Shown: piece after piece, positions 30,539 through 40,226 of the stretch | Layout: each line of letters opens with the position of its first letter | How positions within the stretch are numbered: position 1 is the stretch's first letter | Assembly (NCBI RefSeq): GCF_030296835.1 | Contig: NZ_AP027922.1 | Span: forward strand, 3,472,001 to 3,536,000 | Direction: 5' to 3' | DNA: 64,000 bases | Source: Pseudoalteromonas sp. MM1 | GTDB taxonomy: Bacteria; Pseudomonadota; Gammaproteobacteria; Enterobacterales; Alteromonadaceae | Notes under the pieces: generated by a model | What the model saw: the letters and a program-made list of their open reading frames with translations, nothing else | What the model was told of the DNA's origin: nothing | Database searches by the model: none | Translations under genes and position numbers: made by a program

Positions 30539-31672
30539 ATGAATAAACCACCGATTATTTGGACAAACGTCCTATTTTTTAGCCTAACCTTTCTGGCGGC
30601 TGCCACACTTGTACCTTGGTACGGCATTAGTTACGGATTTACCAGCGCGCATTGGATTGCATTTGTAGGCTGTATGTTTTACGCAGGCCTATCTATCACT
30701 GCCGGATATCACAGATTATGGGCGCATAAAGCCTATAACGTTCACCCTGCAATAGAATTTATTTTTGCTCTTGGTGGCGCATTTGCTTTGCAAAACAGTG
30801 CGCTACACTGGAGTAGCGATCACCGTATACACCACGGCCAAGTAGACGACCCAGTAAAAGACCCTTACGCCGCTACTAATGGCTTTTGGTACAGCCATAT
30901 TGGCTGGATGCTACGTGACTACCAAGGTGATAGTTACGGCGATTACAGTAACTGCCGTGATTTACAACGCAATAAAATAGTTATGTGGCAACACAAGCAC
31001 TACCTAAAGTTAGTTATTGCGATGAATGTTGGCCTGCCGTTAGTGCTTGGTTTATTAATAGGTGATGTGTGGGGCATGCTACTACTGGCAGGTTTGTTAC
31101 GCTTAGTATTGAGCCAGCACTTTACCTTTTTCATTAATTCATTGGCTCATATTTGGGGTTCACGCCCATATACTGAAAAAAATACCGCGCGCGATAACGG
31201 CTTTTTAGCGTTATTTACTTATGGCGAAGGTTACCATAACTTTCATCATATTTTTGCAAGCGATTACCGTAACGGTATTAAATGGTTTCATTACGACCCA
31301 ACAAAATGGATGATTCGCTCTTTAGCTGCACTAGGTTTAGCCAGTAAATTAAAGCGTACCCCAGTTGAGCGCATAGAAAAAGCCAAAGCCGAAACGCTAA
31401 TGAGCAAAACGCAAACACGCCTTTCAAAATTGCCTTTAGCGCAAGATAAGCTTACATTATTACAACAAGAGTACGATTTACTGCTGAAAAAACTGCAAAA
31501 TTACTGTTCACTACAAAAACAAGTGTTAGAAGCTAAAAAAAATAACATGGCAAAGCAGTGTGAACAATCAGCATTAATGACACAATACCATGAGCTGGAA
31601 GCCGCCTGGGAAAATCAAAAACAGGCATGGCTAGCACTTAATGCGAGGTTATTAAAAGCCTCTTTTAATTAA
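30539..31672 (+). CDS. Acyl-CoA/phospholipid delta-9-type fatty acid desaturase
   Basis: Membrane di-iron enzyme introducing a double bond into saturated acyl chains. The 377 residues show hydrophobic helices and the three histidine boxes: [17 protein letters not shown] (HxxHH) and GYHNFHHIF. About 90 C-terminal residues are predicted coiled coil ([19 protein letters not shown] and following), longer than the catalytic core needs. The FabR-type site upstream and the divergent fabR indicate control by membrane fluidity demand. DesA of Pseudomonas is the nearest named relative by layout. Confidence 0.93.
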   Translation: MNKPPIIWTNVLFFSLTFLAAATLVPWYGISYGFTSAHWIAFVGCMFYAGLSITAGYHRLWAHKAYNVHPAIEFIFALGGAFALQNSALHWSSDHRIHHGQVDDPVKDPYAATNGFWYSHIGWMLRDYQGDSYGDYSNCRDLQRNKIVMWQHKHYLKLVIAMNVGLPLVLGLLIGDVWGMLLLAGLLRLVLSQHFTFFINSLAHIWGSRPYTEKNTARDNGFLALFTYGEGYHNFHHIFASDYRNGIKWFHYDPTKWMIRSLAALGLASKLKRTPVERIEKAKAETLMSKTQTRLSKLPLAQDKLTLLQQEYDLLLKKLQNYCSLQKQVLEAKKNNMAKQCEQSALMTQYHELEAAWENQKQAWLALNARLLKASFN

Positions 31673-31685
31673 TTTAGGAGTGGCT

Positions 31686-33116
31686 GTGGCCAAACAACCA
31701 GAACAAAAAAAAGCACCTGTAGTTTACCAATATGACGCAATAATTATTGGTACGGGCCCTGGCGGTGAAGGCACCGCCATGAACCTATCTAAAAACGATA
31801 AAAAAGTAGCGGTAATTGAGCGCCAACAAGCTGTTGGTGGTGGCTGTGTACATTGGGGAACAATTCCTTCAAAAGCATTACGCCATTCTGTTAGCCGCTA
31901 TATTGAATACAAAGCAAACCCCCTTTTTAATGTTGGTGAGCGCCCTAGCCGCTTAACGTTTCCAGATATTTTAAGCCATGCAAGTTCTGTTATTTCTAAA
32001 CAGTCAAACTTACGTAGCAGCTTTTACGACCGTAACCGCATTCATATGTACCAAGGTGATGCGAGCTTTGTAGATAAACACACGGTTGAAATTAAGCGCC
32101 TTGATGGCTCAGCAGAGCGTATAACAGCAAAAACGATTGTGATTGCTACCGGCTCACGCCCATATCGCCCACCTGAGGTCGACTTTAGCCATTCACGTAT
32201 TTACGACAGCGACACCATTTTAGGCCTAGAGCACGACCCACAACGTGTTCTTATATACGGTGCGGGTGTTATTGGCTGTGAATACGCTTCAATATTTAAA
32301 GGCTTAGGCGCTAAGGTAGATTTAGTAAATACCCGCGACCGCTTATTGGCCTTTATGGATGCAGAAATCTCTGACGCGCTTAGCTACCACTTTTGGAACA
32401 GCGGTATTGTTATTCGCCATAACGAAGAGTTTGACCGTGTAGAAACACGGGACGATTGTGTTGTTATGCATTTAAAATCGGGCAAGCGTGTAAAAGCCGA
32501 CTGTATTTTATTTGCTAACGGCCGTACAGGTAATACCGATACACTAAATCTTGAAGCGATTGGCTTAAAAGCCGATGGCCGAGGCCAGCTTAAAGTAAAC
32601 GAAATGTACCAAACTGAGGTAGATAACGTTTACGCAGTAGGTGATGTAATTGGCTACCCTAGCCTTGCCAGTGCTGCGTTTGATCAGGGCCGTATAGCTG
32701 CCGATGCGATTGCCTGCGGTAATTGCGAAGACAAGCTAATTATAGATATACCGGCCGGTATTTATACCATTCCTGAAATGAGCTCAGTAGGTAAAACAGA
32801 GCAACAGCTAACCGCTGCAAAGGTACCGTATGAAGTGGGCCGTGCACAGTTTAAGCACTTAGCTCGTGCGCAAATTGCGGGCACAGAAGTGGGTAGTTTA
32901 AAAATACTGTTCCACAGTGAAACCAAAGAAGTACTTGGCGTGCATTGCTTTGGCGAACGTGCCTCGGAAATTGTTCACATTGGCCAAGCCATTATGGAAC
33001 AAAAAGGCGCTGGCAATACGGTTGATTACTTCGTAAATACCACATTTAACTACCCAACTATGGCAGAAGCCTACCGAGTTGCGGCGTTAAATGGATTAAA
33101 TAGGTTATTTACTTAA
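31686..33116 (+). CDS. sthA: Soluble pyridine nucleotide transhydrogenase
   Basis: FAD-dependent enzyme that moves reducing equivalents between NADPH and NAD. The 476 residues contain the FAD motif [13 protein letters not shown], the family loop [20 protein letters not shown] (with no CxxxxC redox pair, unlike lipoamide dehydrogenase), the NAD fold [13 protein letters not shown], and [14 protein letters not shown]. The start is probably GTG 31686, since AGGAG ends 5 bases before it. A GTG at 31680 is in frame. It follows the desaturase by 13 bases and may be co-transcribed with it. A shared supply of reductant is a plausible link. Confidence 0.96.
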   Translation: MAKQPEQKKAPVVYQYDAIIIGTGPGGEGTAMNLSKNDKKVAVIERQQAVGGGCVHWGTIPSKALRHSVSRYIEYKANPLFNVGERPSRLTFPDILSHASSVISKQSNLRSSFYDRNRIHMYQGDASFVDKHTVEIKRLDGSAERITAKTIVIATGSRPYRPPEVDFSHSRIYDSDTILGLEHDPQRVLIYGAGVIGCEYASIFKGLGAKVDLVNTRDRLLAFMDAEISDALSYHFWNSGIVIRHNEEFDRVETRDDCVVMHLKSGKRVKADCILFANGRTGNTDTLNLEAIGLKADGRGQLKVNEMYQTEVDNVYAVGDVIGYPSLASAAFDQGRIAADAIACGNCEDKLIIDIPAGIYTIPEMSSVGKTEQQLTAAKVPYEVGRAQFKHLARAQIAGTEVGSLKILFHSETKEVLGVHCFGERASEIVHIGQAIMEQKGAGNTVDYFVNTTFNYPTMAEAYRVAALNGLNRLFT

Positions 33117-33133
33117 TCCGATTACTACACAGC

Positions 33134-33161
33134 AAAAAGCCCGCTAATTAGCGGGCTTTTT
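33134..33161. terminator. Terminator between sthA and hemE
   Basis: AAAAAGCCCGC-TAATTA-GCGGGCTTTTT lies between convergent genes and is symmetrical, so it should serve both strands. Confidence 0.92.
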
Positions 33162-33184
33162 AGTAGCTATTAATACCACCGCTG

Positions 33185-34249
33185 TTATTTGTGGTATTGC
33201 GCGCTTAGCTCATGTACTGCGTTAATAAATACACCGGCGTTTTCTGGGTCTACATCTGGTGTAATACCGTGGCCTAGGTTAAACACGTGGCCATTACCTG
33301 TGCCAAAATCTTCTAAAATAGTGCCTACTTCTTGGCGGATACGATCAGGCGTACCGTGAAGCATTGACGGGTCCATATTACCTTGCAGTGCAACTTTATC
33401 GCCTACACGACGCTTAGCGTCGCCAATATTGATTGTCCAATCTAGGCCTACTGCATCACAGCCCGTTGCTGCAATTGCTTCAATCCACTGGCCACCATTT
33501 TTGGTAAATAGCGTTACCGGCACTTTACGACCGTCGTATTCGCGAATTAAACCATCAACAATTTTATGCATGTATTGCAGTGAGAACTCGTTGTAATCGC
33601 GCGGGCTTAAAACGCCGCCCCATGAGTCAAATACCATTAGTGATTGAGCACCGGCTTTTACTTGCGCGTTTAAATAATCAATAACCGAATCAGCGAGTTT
33701 ATCTAGTAGTAAATGTAGTGTTTGCGGATCTGCAAACGCCATTTTTTTAATTTTACCAAATACTTTACTGCTGCCACCTTCAACCATGTATGTTGCAAGT
33801 GTCCATGGTGAACCAGAAAAACCAATTAATGGAACTTCGCCCTTTAGCTCACGACGGATTGTACTTACTGCATTCATTACATAGCCAAGCTCGTCAGTTG
33901 GGTCTAGCTTTGGAATTTTTTTAACATCAGCAAGTGACGAGATAGGGTTTTCGAACTTAGGGCCTTCACCGGTTTCAAAGTACAAACCTAAACCCATTGC
34001 ATCGGGAATCGTTAAAATGTCACTAAATAAAATAGCGGCATCTAATGGGTAGCGACGAAGGGGTTGTAGTGTTACTTCACACGCTAGCTCAGCATTACGG
34101 CACAGGCTCATAAAATCGCCCGCTTGTGCACGTGTAGCACGGTACTCTGGTAAGTAGCGTCCTGCTTGGCGCATCATCCATACCGGTGTTACATCAACGG
34201 GTTGTTTTGCAAGTGCACGTAAATAACGGTCGTTTTTTAATTCACTCAT
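33185..34249 (-). CDS. hemE: Uroporphyrinogen decarboxylase
   Basis: Decarboxylates uroporphyrinogen III to coproporphyrinogen III in heme synthesis. From ATG 34249 the protein has 354 residues, the exact E. coli length. It begins [13 protein letters not shown], carries the substrate motif [16 protein letters not shown], the catalytic Asp region [19 protein letters not shown], and [18 protein letters not shown] longer in-frame reading to 34285 has no family counterpart. In E. coli rsd is also close to hemE. Confidence 0.98.
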   Translation of the reverse strand: MSELKNDRYLRALAKQPVDVTPVWMMRQAGRYLPEYRATRAQAGDFMSLCRNAELACEVTLQPLRRYPLDAAILFSDILTIPDAMGLGLYFETGEGPKFENPISSLADVKKIPKLDPTDELGYVMNAVSTIRRELKGEVPLIGFSGSPWTLATYMVEGGSSKVFGKIKKMAFADPQTLHLLLDKLADSVIDYLNAQVKAGAQSLMVFDSWGGVLSPRDYNEFSLQYMHKIVDGLIREYDGRKVPVTLFTKNGGQWIEAIAATGCDAVGLDWTINIGDAKRRVGDKVALQGNMDPSMLHGTPDRIRQEVGTILEDFGTGNGHVFNLGHGITPDVDPENAGVFINAVHELSAQYHK

Positions 34250-34469
34250 AGCGTAATAATCCTGAGAATTATAGAAATTGTTCAAGATTGTACCACCATA
34301 TTCATTGCCTCTCTATCGATAAGCACGCAAAAGCTAAGTTACGACTAGCTAAACGCTTTTTGTTGCTTTTTTAGCCTTGTGCGACTACAAAACAAGCAAA
34401 AAGAACTAACAATAAAAACTTTTTGTTAATATGTTTGCAACATAACAAAAACCTTGTTATTGTTTGTCC

Positions 34470-34616
34470 CGCGTTAACAAGAACAATAATAAAAATCTTA
34501 AACAACAATAATAAAAATATTTATAATAAAAATAACAAAAATCTTCTACAACAATAAGAAAGCTTGTATTAACAAGCCAAAACAAGAAATTAAGCCACCT
34601 TAACCGGTGGTTTTTT
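34470..34616 (+). ncRNA. Candidate A-rich small RNA between hemE and rsd
   Basis: A plus-strand Rho-independent terminator at 34595-34616 has no gene upstream on its strand, since hemE runs the other way. TTGCAA (34435-34440), a 17-base spacer and TATTGT (34458-34463) form a possible promoter starting near 34470. The roughly 147-base transcript would have a long unstructured part of AAN triplets (AACAATAATAAAAAT repeated), a hairpin GCTTGT-ATTA-ACAAGC (34562-34577) and the terminator. AAN repeats resemble the ARN motif bound by Hfq. No significant open reading frame is present. Expression is not proven. Confidence 0.5.
34595..34616 (+). terminator. Orphan Rho-independent terminator
   Basis: CCACC-TTAACC-GGTGG followed by TTTTTT. 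It ends no visible gene and marks the 3' end of the candidate small RNA. Confidence 0.8.
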
Positions 34617-34772
34617 CTTGTCTGCCATAAAATAATAATTTACCTACAATAAATACACGCATATACCGGCTCATACCTTTTACTTGTTGATATACACTTA
34701 AATAAAATATATCTTGATGTATAAGAAAATTTAAATTTAACCATAAAAGTGACCCAGCTTAGGAGAACAGTA

Positions 34773-35243
34773 ATGCTGACGCGCGTAGAAAAAGCTCAAC
34801 AAAAATGGGGTGGTAGCCATACTGTCATTGATAAGTGGTTAAACGAGCGCCAAGAGTTAATTGTGCTTTATTGTAAAATGGCTGGTTTTTCGCCATACGA
34901 TAACAAAGATCATGCCTTACCAGAGCCTGAGCAAATTCAAGCATTTTGCCAAATTTTAATGGATTACTTATCCGCAGGTCATTTTGAAGTGTACGATGAC
35001 ATTGCTAAAGCCTGTGAAAAAAAGGGCCTAGAAAGCCAACAGCTAGCGAATACAATATACCCGCGTATTTCAAGCACAACAGATATAGCTTTAGATTTTA
35101 ACGATAAATACGCAGAAGTAGATAAAGAAGATTTACTTAAAGAGTTTGATAACGATTTGTCGGTACTTGGCGAAACGTTAGAAGTGCGCTTTGAGCTAGA
35201 AGATGAGCTAATAGATAATTTATTTTCTAACCACACAGATTAA
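34773..35243 (+). CDS. rsd: Rsd/AlgQ family anti-sigma-70 regulator
   Basis: Binds sigma-70 and lowers its availability in stationary phase. The 156 residues match the family length (E. coli Rsd 158) and begin MLTRVEKAQQKWGGSHTVID, followed by WLNERQELIVLYCKMAG, both typical of Rsd. The ATG at 34773 has AGGAG 7 bases upstream. A GTG-based extension to 34749 would contain that ribosome site. Confidence 0.93.
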   Translation: MLTRVEKAQQKWGGSHTVIDKWLNERQELIVLYCKMAGFSPYDNKDHALPEPEQIQAFCQILMDYLSAGHFEVYDDIAKACEKKGLESQQLANTIYPRISSTTDIALDFNDKYAEVDKEDLLKEFDNDLSVLGETLEVRFELEDELIDNLFSNHTD

Positions 35244-35282
35244 TACCAACCCGCATAATTAAGTATTAATGCGGATTGGTAT
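35243..35282. repeat. Imperfect inverted repeat after rsd
   Basis: ATACCAACCCGCATAAT ... ATTAATGCGGATTGGTAT can form a stem of about 16 pairs immediately at the rsd stop codon. It lacks a T-run. The ATACCAA/TTGGTAT ends look like a dispersed short inverted repeat, but only this copy is clear in the window. Confidence 0.55.
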
Positions 35283-35297
35283 AAGAAACAAAGCTAC

Positions 35298-35325
35298 AAA
35301 AAAGGGACCCTTATGGTCCCTTTTT
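35298..35325. terminator. Bidirectional terminator between rsd and the FKBP gene
   Basis: AAAAAAGGGACC-CTTAT-GGTCCCTTTTT between convergent genes. Confidence 0.9.
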
Positions 35326-35342
35326 GCGTTATAAGCTACTGC

Positions 35343-36089
35343 TTATTGCGCTGGCGCTTCATCATCTTGTATTTCAAGTAGTTCTACTTCAAAAACAAGT
35401 GTTGAGTTAGCTGGAATTTTACCTAGGTCACGATCGCCATAAGCAAGTTCAGAAGGAATAGTGAACTTGTACTTAGACCCTACAGACATAAGCTGTAAAC
35501 CTTCTGTCCAACCCGCAATTACACGGTTAAGTGGGAACGTAGTTGGCTCGTTACGCGCATAAGAGCTATCAAACTCAGTACCGTCTAATAGAGTACCTTT
35601 GTAATGTACTTTAACTACGTCTGTTGCTGCTGGCTTTGCGCCTTCGCCTTCGCTAAGCACTTCGTACTGTAAGCCAGACTCAGTAACTGTTACGCCTTCT
35701 TTTTTAGCATTTTCTTCTAGGTATTTTTTACCTGCTTCTTTGCTTTTTTCAGACTCAACTTTTGCTTTAGCTTCTTGCTTAGCGCGTACAGATGTATCTA
35801 GCTCAGTAAGTACTTCACGAATTTTTTCTTCGTCAATTTTTGCATTACCAGCAAGCGCATCTTCAAAACCACGAATTAATAGTGCTTGGTCTAGTTCAAT
35901 ACCAATCTCTGATTTATCAGCTAGGTCTTTATTTAAAAAGTTACCTACTGATGCACCAATACCGTATGCTTGTTGCTGCTCTACAGTGTCTAATTTAACT
36001 TCAGCCTTTTCTTGTTTTGCTTCTTGATTACAAGCTGTAAGCGCTAAAACCGACGCTGCAATCAATGACAATCTAATCGTCTTTTTCAT
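35343..36089 (-). CDS. fkpA: FKBP-type peptidyl-prolyl isomerase, lipoprotein (FkpA/Mip-like)
   Basis: A 248-residue protein. The start at 36089 has GGAG 8 bases upstream. The signal peptide ends in lipobox LALTAC, so unlike E. coli FkpA it should be lipid-anchored. An N-terminal helical dimerisation domain (about 35-135, GIGASVGNFLNKDL and a long charged helix) is followed by an FKBP domain with VKVHYKGTLLDGTEFDSSY, VIAGWTEGLQLMSVGSKYKF and IPSELAYGDRD. It folds or protects periplasmic and outer-membrane proteins. In E. coli fkpA is adjacent to slyX, as here. Confidence 0.93.
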   Translation of the reverse strand: MKKTIRLSLIAASVLALTACNQEAKQEKAEVKLDTVEQQQAYGIGASVGNFLNKDLADKSEIGIELDQALLIRGFEDALAGNAKIDEEKIREVLTELDTSVRAKQEAKAKVESEKSKEAGKKYLEENAKKEGVTVTESGLQYEVLSEGEGAKPAATDVVKVHYKGTLLDGTEFDSSYARNEPTTFPLNRVIAGWTEGLQLMSVGSKYKFTIPSELAYGDRDLGKIPANSTLVFEVELLEIQDDEAPAQ

Positions 36090-36293
36090 TTTAAATCTCC
36101 GACACACTTTGCAGTTGTCATTTATTGTATTATTACTAGTTAAAGATTAACGGCCTACATGATAGGCTGCTTGTTTAATAACTAACTAAATTAAAACCTA
36201 ACCTATTATAGTGATTAGACAAACACCCTAGGCCTTCAACGTGACCTAGTCTAACCTCTCAGTCACTAAGAGTTAAGAGGAAATACCTGTAAT

Positions 36294-37292
36294 ATGTCGA
36301 TATTTCGTACTTTTTTAATCGCTTTTAGCTGTTTTTTAGCCATAGCTTGTAGCGATCAAAAACAGCAAGCTGCACAACGCTTTGAACACGCAGCACAGGG
36401 TGCGTTTTCCTCGGCAGTATCTAACGATGGTAAGTACAGCCTAGTCTCCTCCATTCACCATGGGGTCGCCCTGTGGGATAATCAACAGCAGGTGCTAAAA
36501 TATCAATGGTTTCAACAGCAATCACAAGACAGCCTAGTGTATGCTGTGGCTATTGCCTTTGATAATAGCGTGGCCGTTACCGCAGAAAAAACCACCTTTG
36601 CCGTGTGGGATATTAACAGCGGCGAAAACCGCGGCTACTATAAAATTCAACAAGCCACTATTCGCGATATTGCGATAAGTAACCAAGGCCGCAGTGTTTT
36701 ATACGGTAGAAGCGACGGCGTAGTGGTATTTTTAAACCTAGAAACCGGACGCCGCATTGAATTTTTAGGCCACCAAGACAAAGTAAACACCGTTGATTTA
36801 TCACCTAACGGGCGCTATGCCCTAAGCGGCTCGAACGATTACGTTGCTTATTTTTGGGATACACGCACAGGGCAAGTAATTCATCGCTTTAATCACCCTA
36901 CGCGTGTTACCCAAGTAACCTTAGACCCACAAGGTCGCTACGCATTTACCGCAGATAGTATGAAGCAAGCACATGTATGGAAGCTGACTACAGGTGATCT
37001 TGTGAGTAAACTGGCGTATATTGCGCGTCAGAAAATTTTTACTGCGGTACGTTTTAACGAACAAGGTACACTGCTTGCAACGGGTTCGCCCAATAAACGC
37101 GTTGATTTATGGCAACTACCCAGCGGAGAGAAAATTCAAACTTGGCAAGTCACACCACGTACAGGCAGTAAGCCTAAATCGGCTGTGGTGCTAGATGTAA
37201 CGTTTATAAATAACGGCAAGTCGTTATTAACCGAGAGCTCGAGCGGAATTGCAGAGCACTTTACAATACGAGAAGCAAATGAACACAATTGA
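36294..37292 (+). CDS. WD40-repeat lipoprotein
   Basis: A 332-residue protein with a signal peptide ending in lipobox AIAC and at least five WD40-like blades, for example ATIRDIAISNQGRSVLYGRSDG, HQDKVNTVDLSPNGRYALSG followed by SNDYVAYFWDTRTG, and GTLLATGSPNKRVDLWQL. The fold is a protein-interaction propeller, probably in the periplasm. The 3' end overlaps slyX by 14 bases, so the two are translationally linked. A gene like this is not present between fkpA and slyX in E. coli. Function unknown. Confidence 0.85.
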   Translation: MSIFRTFLIAFSCFLAIACSDQKQQAAQRFEHAAQGAFSSAVSNDGKYSLVSSIHHGVALWDNQQQVLKYQWFQQQSQDSLVYAVAIAFDNSVAVTAEKTTFAVWDINSGENRGYYKIQQATIRDIAISNQGRSVLYGRSDGVVVFLNLETGRRIEFLGHQDKVNTVDLSPNGRYALSGSNDYVAYFWDTRTGQVIHRFNHPTRVTQVTLDPQGRYAFTADSMKQAHVWKLTTGDLVSKLAYIARQKIFTAVRFNEQGTLLATGSPNKRVDLWQLPSGEKIQTWQVTPRTGSKPKSAVVLDVTFINNGKSLLTESSSGIAEHFTIREANEHN

Positions 37293-37491
37293 ACATCGTT
37301 TAATGGAGCTTGAGGCAAAAGTTGCTTTTCAAGACGAAACAATAGAAATATTAAATGACGAGCTAAAAGCACACCAACAGCAGCTTGCTAAAATGAAGCG
37401 CCAAACGGAGTTACTAGCAGAAAAACTTAAAGAGGCGCAGCAACCGTCGCTAATGTCACAAATGCAAGAGCCACCTCCGCCACATTACTAA
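37279..37491 (+). CDS. slyX: SlyX family coiled-coil protein
   Basis: A 70-residue protein beginning MNTIEHRLMELEAKVAFQDE with a heptad pattern through EILNDELKAHQQQLAKMK and a proline-rich end PPPPHY, as in E. coli SlyX (72 residues). Function is undefined in the family. The ATG at 37279 is chosen to fit family length, since the in-frame extension to 37249 lies inside the WD40 gene. Confidence 0.9.
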   Translation: MNTIEHRLMELEAKVAFQDETIEILNDELKAHQQQLAKMKRQTELLAEKLKEAQQPSLMSQMQEPPPPHY

Positions 37492-37511
37492 ACTCGCGAC
37501 GAAATAAAATA

Positions 37512-37534
37512 AAACCGGGTTAGTCGCCCGGTTT
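37512..37534. terminator. Terminator between slyX and yheV
   Basis: AAACCGGG-TTAGTCG-CCCGGTTT between convergent genes. It overlaps the yheV stop codon, so its T-run on the minus strand lies just beyond the gene end. Confidence 0.7.
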
Positions 37535-37723
37535 AAATACACCAATAACTTGTTCAAATTGGCGAGTAGATGCCTGAACTGCGTTATCGGGCTGCGCCAT
37601 TTTGTGGCCGCACTCTACGCACTCTACTTTTTCAACATCATGTTCTCTGTATAGCATCATGGTATCCATGGCTTTACATTCGGGGCACGATGCACCAGCA
37701 ATAAATCGCTTCTTTTGTCTCAC
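37520..37723 (-). CDS. yheV: YheV family putative zinc-ribbon protein
   Basis: A 67-residue protein with two CxxC pairs, in GASCPECKAMD and VECVECGHKM, forming a zinc ribbon, and the C-terminal QVIGVFKPGD typical of YheV (E. coli 66 residues). The start is the GTG at 37723, with AGGA 8 bases upstream. The longer in-frame reading has no family counterpart. Function unknown. Confidence 0.88.
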   Translation of the reverse strand: MRQKKRFIAGASCPECKAMDTMMLYREHDVEKVECVECGHKMAQPDNAVQASTRQFEQVIGVFKPGD

Positions 37724-37855
37724 AACATTTTTCCTGTGGTTTGAACTGTACATATTTTATCGTATAACTTCCTAGGTTGATACGCTTGATAAGAGCAATA
37801 CGTTCTATGGTATGATAGCGCCAACTTAACAAGGGCATAGCAAAGTAACGTATTC

Positions 37856-39778
37856 ATGATCCAAATCTCAGAAATAGAACTACTTCGTGGCGGAAAAGCC
37901 TTATTAAAAAATGCCTCGGCTACTTTATTTCCACAACACAAAGTAGGTCTTGTAGGCGCTAATGGCTGTGGTAAATCTACGTTATTTAGTTTATTAAAGT
38001 CTGAGCTACAGTTGGATGCCGGTGATTGCAGCATTCCTAAAGATTGGTCTATTGCCTCTGTAAAACAAGAAACTCCCGCTCTTGAAATAAGCGCCATTGA
38101 TTACGTACTGCAAGGCCACCCTGAGTACTACGCACTGCGTATTGCACTGCGTGAAGCTGAGCAAACCAACGATGGTGACACGCAGGCCAAAGTACATATC
38201 CAGCTTGAAAATATTAAAGGCTACAGCATAGAGTCAAAAGCTGGCGAGTTGCTGCACGGCTTAGGCTTTGCTAATCACCAAATAGAAAACCCAGTAAGCG
38301 CCTTTTCGGGTGGTTGGCGTATGCGCTTAAACCTAGCTCAAGCACTTATTCGCGATGCCGATTTACTGCTACTCGATGAACCAACAAACCACCTCGATTT
38401 AGACGCAGTGTATTGGCTTGAGCGTTTTTTACGCGCCTATACAGGTACACTAGTGCTTATATCGCATGACCGTGAGTTTTTAGACGCGGTGGTTGATCAA
38501 ATTTGGCATGTAGATAAACAGCTTATTAATGTGTACAAAGGTAACTACTCACAGTTTGAGCGCCAAAAAGCAGAGCGCTTGTTGCAACAACAAGCAATGT
38601 TTGAAAAACAACAAGAGCAAATTGCCCACCTTGAGCAGTTTATAACTCGCTTTAAAGCCAAAGCCAGTAAAGCTAAGCAAGCACAAAGCCGTGTTAAAGC
38701 ACTCGAACGTATGGAAAAACTAGCACCAGCGCATGCCGACTCACCGTTTGACTTTGAATTTGCCGAGCCAACAGCACTGCCTAATCCACTAATGACCCTA
38801 GATAAAGCAAAAGCAGGTTATGGCGATGTCACTATTTTAAATAATATCGCGCTAAACTTAGTCCCTGGCAGCCGCATTGCGTTACTCGGTCGTAATGGCG
38901 CGGGTAAATCAACACTTATAAAGCTTTTAGCCGGCGAGCTTGAGCCACAAGCGGGTAAAGTGGTGCAGCACCATGGTTTAAACATTGGTTACTTTGCACA
39001 GCATCAATTAGAGTCGCTAGACTTAAAAGCCAGTGCAGTGACTCATATTCAGCGCTTAAACCCACAAGCAAGCGAGCAATCACTCCGTGACTTTTTAGGC
39101 GGCTTTGCATTTATTGGCGATAAAGCACTTGAACCCGTGGCACCGTTTTCGGGCGGTGAAAAAGCCCGCTTAGTGCTAGCTATGCTGGTATATCAAAAGC
39201 CTAACTTACTACTACTTGATGAGCCTACTAACCACCTTGATTTAGAAATGCGCCACGCGCTAGTGATGGCACTGCAAGGCTTTGAAGGCGCCATGGTTAC
39301 CGTATCGCACGACCGCCATATGCTTAAAAACACCGCTGATGAATTTTATTTAGTCGATGATGGCAAAGTGACTCAGTTTGGTTACGACTTAGACGCGTAT
39401 TACCAATGGCTACTTAATGCAAATAAAGAAGCCGCTAAAAGCGAGCAGTCAGACCAGCCTAAAGCGAATTCTGGCATTAACCGTAAAGAGCAAAAACGTT
39501 TAGAGGCCGAGTTTAGAAAAACTATTCAACCGCTTAAAAAGCAAATTGAAAAGCTTGAAAAACAGCTCGAAAAATACTCCGCAGAGCTTAGTGAGGTAGA
39601 GGTCGCGCTTGGCGATAACGAACTCTACAACGATGATAACAAAGCGCAATTAAAAGAGTTAATTGCCAAGCAAGCCACGCTTACCCCTAAAGTAAACGAC
39701 ATTGAAGAAGAGCTACTTATGGCGCTTGAAGAAATGGAAGAAAAAGAACAGGCCTTTGCTGATGAACTTGCTCAATAG
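37856..39778 (+). CDS. yheS: ABC-F family ATPase YheS
   Basis: Soluble tandem ABC ATPase of the ABC-F group, which acts on ribosomes to resolve translation problems. The 640 residues (E. coli YheS 637) have two nucleotide-binding domains: Walker A GANGCGKS and GRNGAGKS, signatures FSGGWRMRL and FSGGEKARL, and Walker B LLLLDEPTNHLDL in both. The linker between them (KAKQAQSRVKALERME) and a C-terminal coiled coil (about 540-640) are typical. It has no membrane segments, so it is not a transporter. Confidence 0.95.
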   Translation: MIQISEIELLRGGKALLKNASATLFPQHKVGLVGANGCGKSTLFSLLKSELQLDAGDCSIPKDWSIASVKQETPALEISAIDYVLQGHPEYYALRIALREAEQTNDGDTQAKVHIQLENIKGYSIESKAGELLHGLGFANHQIENPVSAFSGGWRMRLNLAQALIRDADLLLLDEPTNHLDLDAVYWLERFLRAYTGTLVLISHDREFLDAVVDQIWHVDKQLINVYKGNYSQFERQKAERLLQQQAMFEKQQEQIAHLEQFITRFKAKASKAKQAQSRVKALERMEKLAPAHADSPFDFEFAEPTALPNPLMTLDKAKAGYGDVTILNNIALNLVPGSRIALLGRNGAGKSTLIKLLAGELEPQAGKVVQHHGLNIGYFAQHQLESLDLKASAVTHIQRLNPQASEQSLRDFLGGFAFIGDKALEPVAPFSGGEKARLVLAMLVYQKPNLLLLDEPTNHLDLEMRHALVMALQGFEGAMVTVSHDRHMLKNTADEFYLVDDGKVTQFGYDLDAYYQWLLNANKEAAKSEQSDQPKANSGINRKEQKRLEAEFRKTIQPLKKQIEKLEKQLEKYSAELSEVEVALGDNELYNDDNKAQLKELIAKQATLTPKVNDIEEELLMALEEMEEKEQAFADELAQ

Positions 39779-40184
39779 CGATGACTTTTGGCAATTTGCG
39801 TGCACCTTGTACGCAAAGCCTGGGCAACAACACACCTTGCTGGCACTGCAAAACCAGCAAGGTAAAAATGTTAATGTGTGTCTATTTTTACTGTATTTAG
39901 ACTCACTTAAACTTAGCATTAAATCCGAGCAGCTCAGTGTTTTAATAGACTCAGTAAATGAGTTAGATACGCAGGCACTTAAGCCTCTGCGTGCTACACG
40001 CAAGTATTTAAAAGCCAACCAGCATACTATTAACGACTATGCAAAAATACGTGAAGAGCTACTAAGCGCAGAGCTAAAGCTTGAAAAGCAACAACAGCAA
40101 ATACTGATCGAAACAGCGAATAAATTTACCTTTTTAGAAGCTGTAAAGCCAAATAATATTCAGCAGTATGTGAAAGCCACTTAG
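39762..40184 (+). CDS. TIGR02444 family protein
   Basis: A 140-residue protein beginning MNLLNSDDFWQFACTLYAKPG, with NVCLFLLYLDSL and LKPLRATRKYLKA, a pattern of the uncharacterised TIGR02444 family found beside yheS in many gammaproteobacteria. The start at 39762 overlaps yheS by 17 bases. A longer reading from 39702 would overlap more and adds a Lys-rich segment unlike the family. Function unknown. Confidence 0.82.
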   Translation: MNLLNSDDFWQFACTLYAKPGQQHTLLALQNQQGKNVNVCLFLLYLDSLKLSIKSEQLSVLIDSVNELDTQALKPLRATRKYLKANQHTINDYAKIREELLSAELKLEKQQQQILIETANKFTFLEAVKPNNIQQYVKAT

Positions 40185-40226
40185 GCAGGCCGTTTTTATA
40201 CCCTCTTCTAATGCTCATTCTATTTT

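Noticed and set aside
35740..36027. 95-codon plus-strand reading frame
   Set aside because: Fully antisense to the fkpA coding region. Its Ser-rich content is the mirror of that gene's charged helix.
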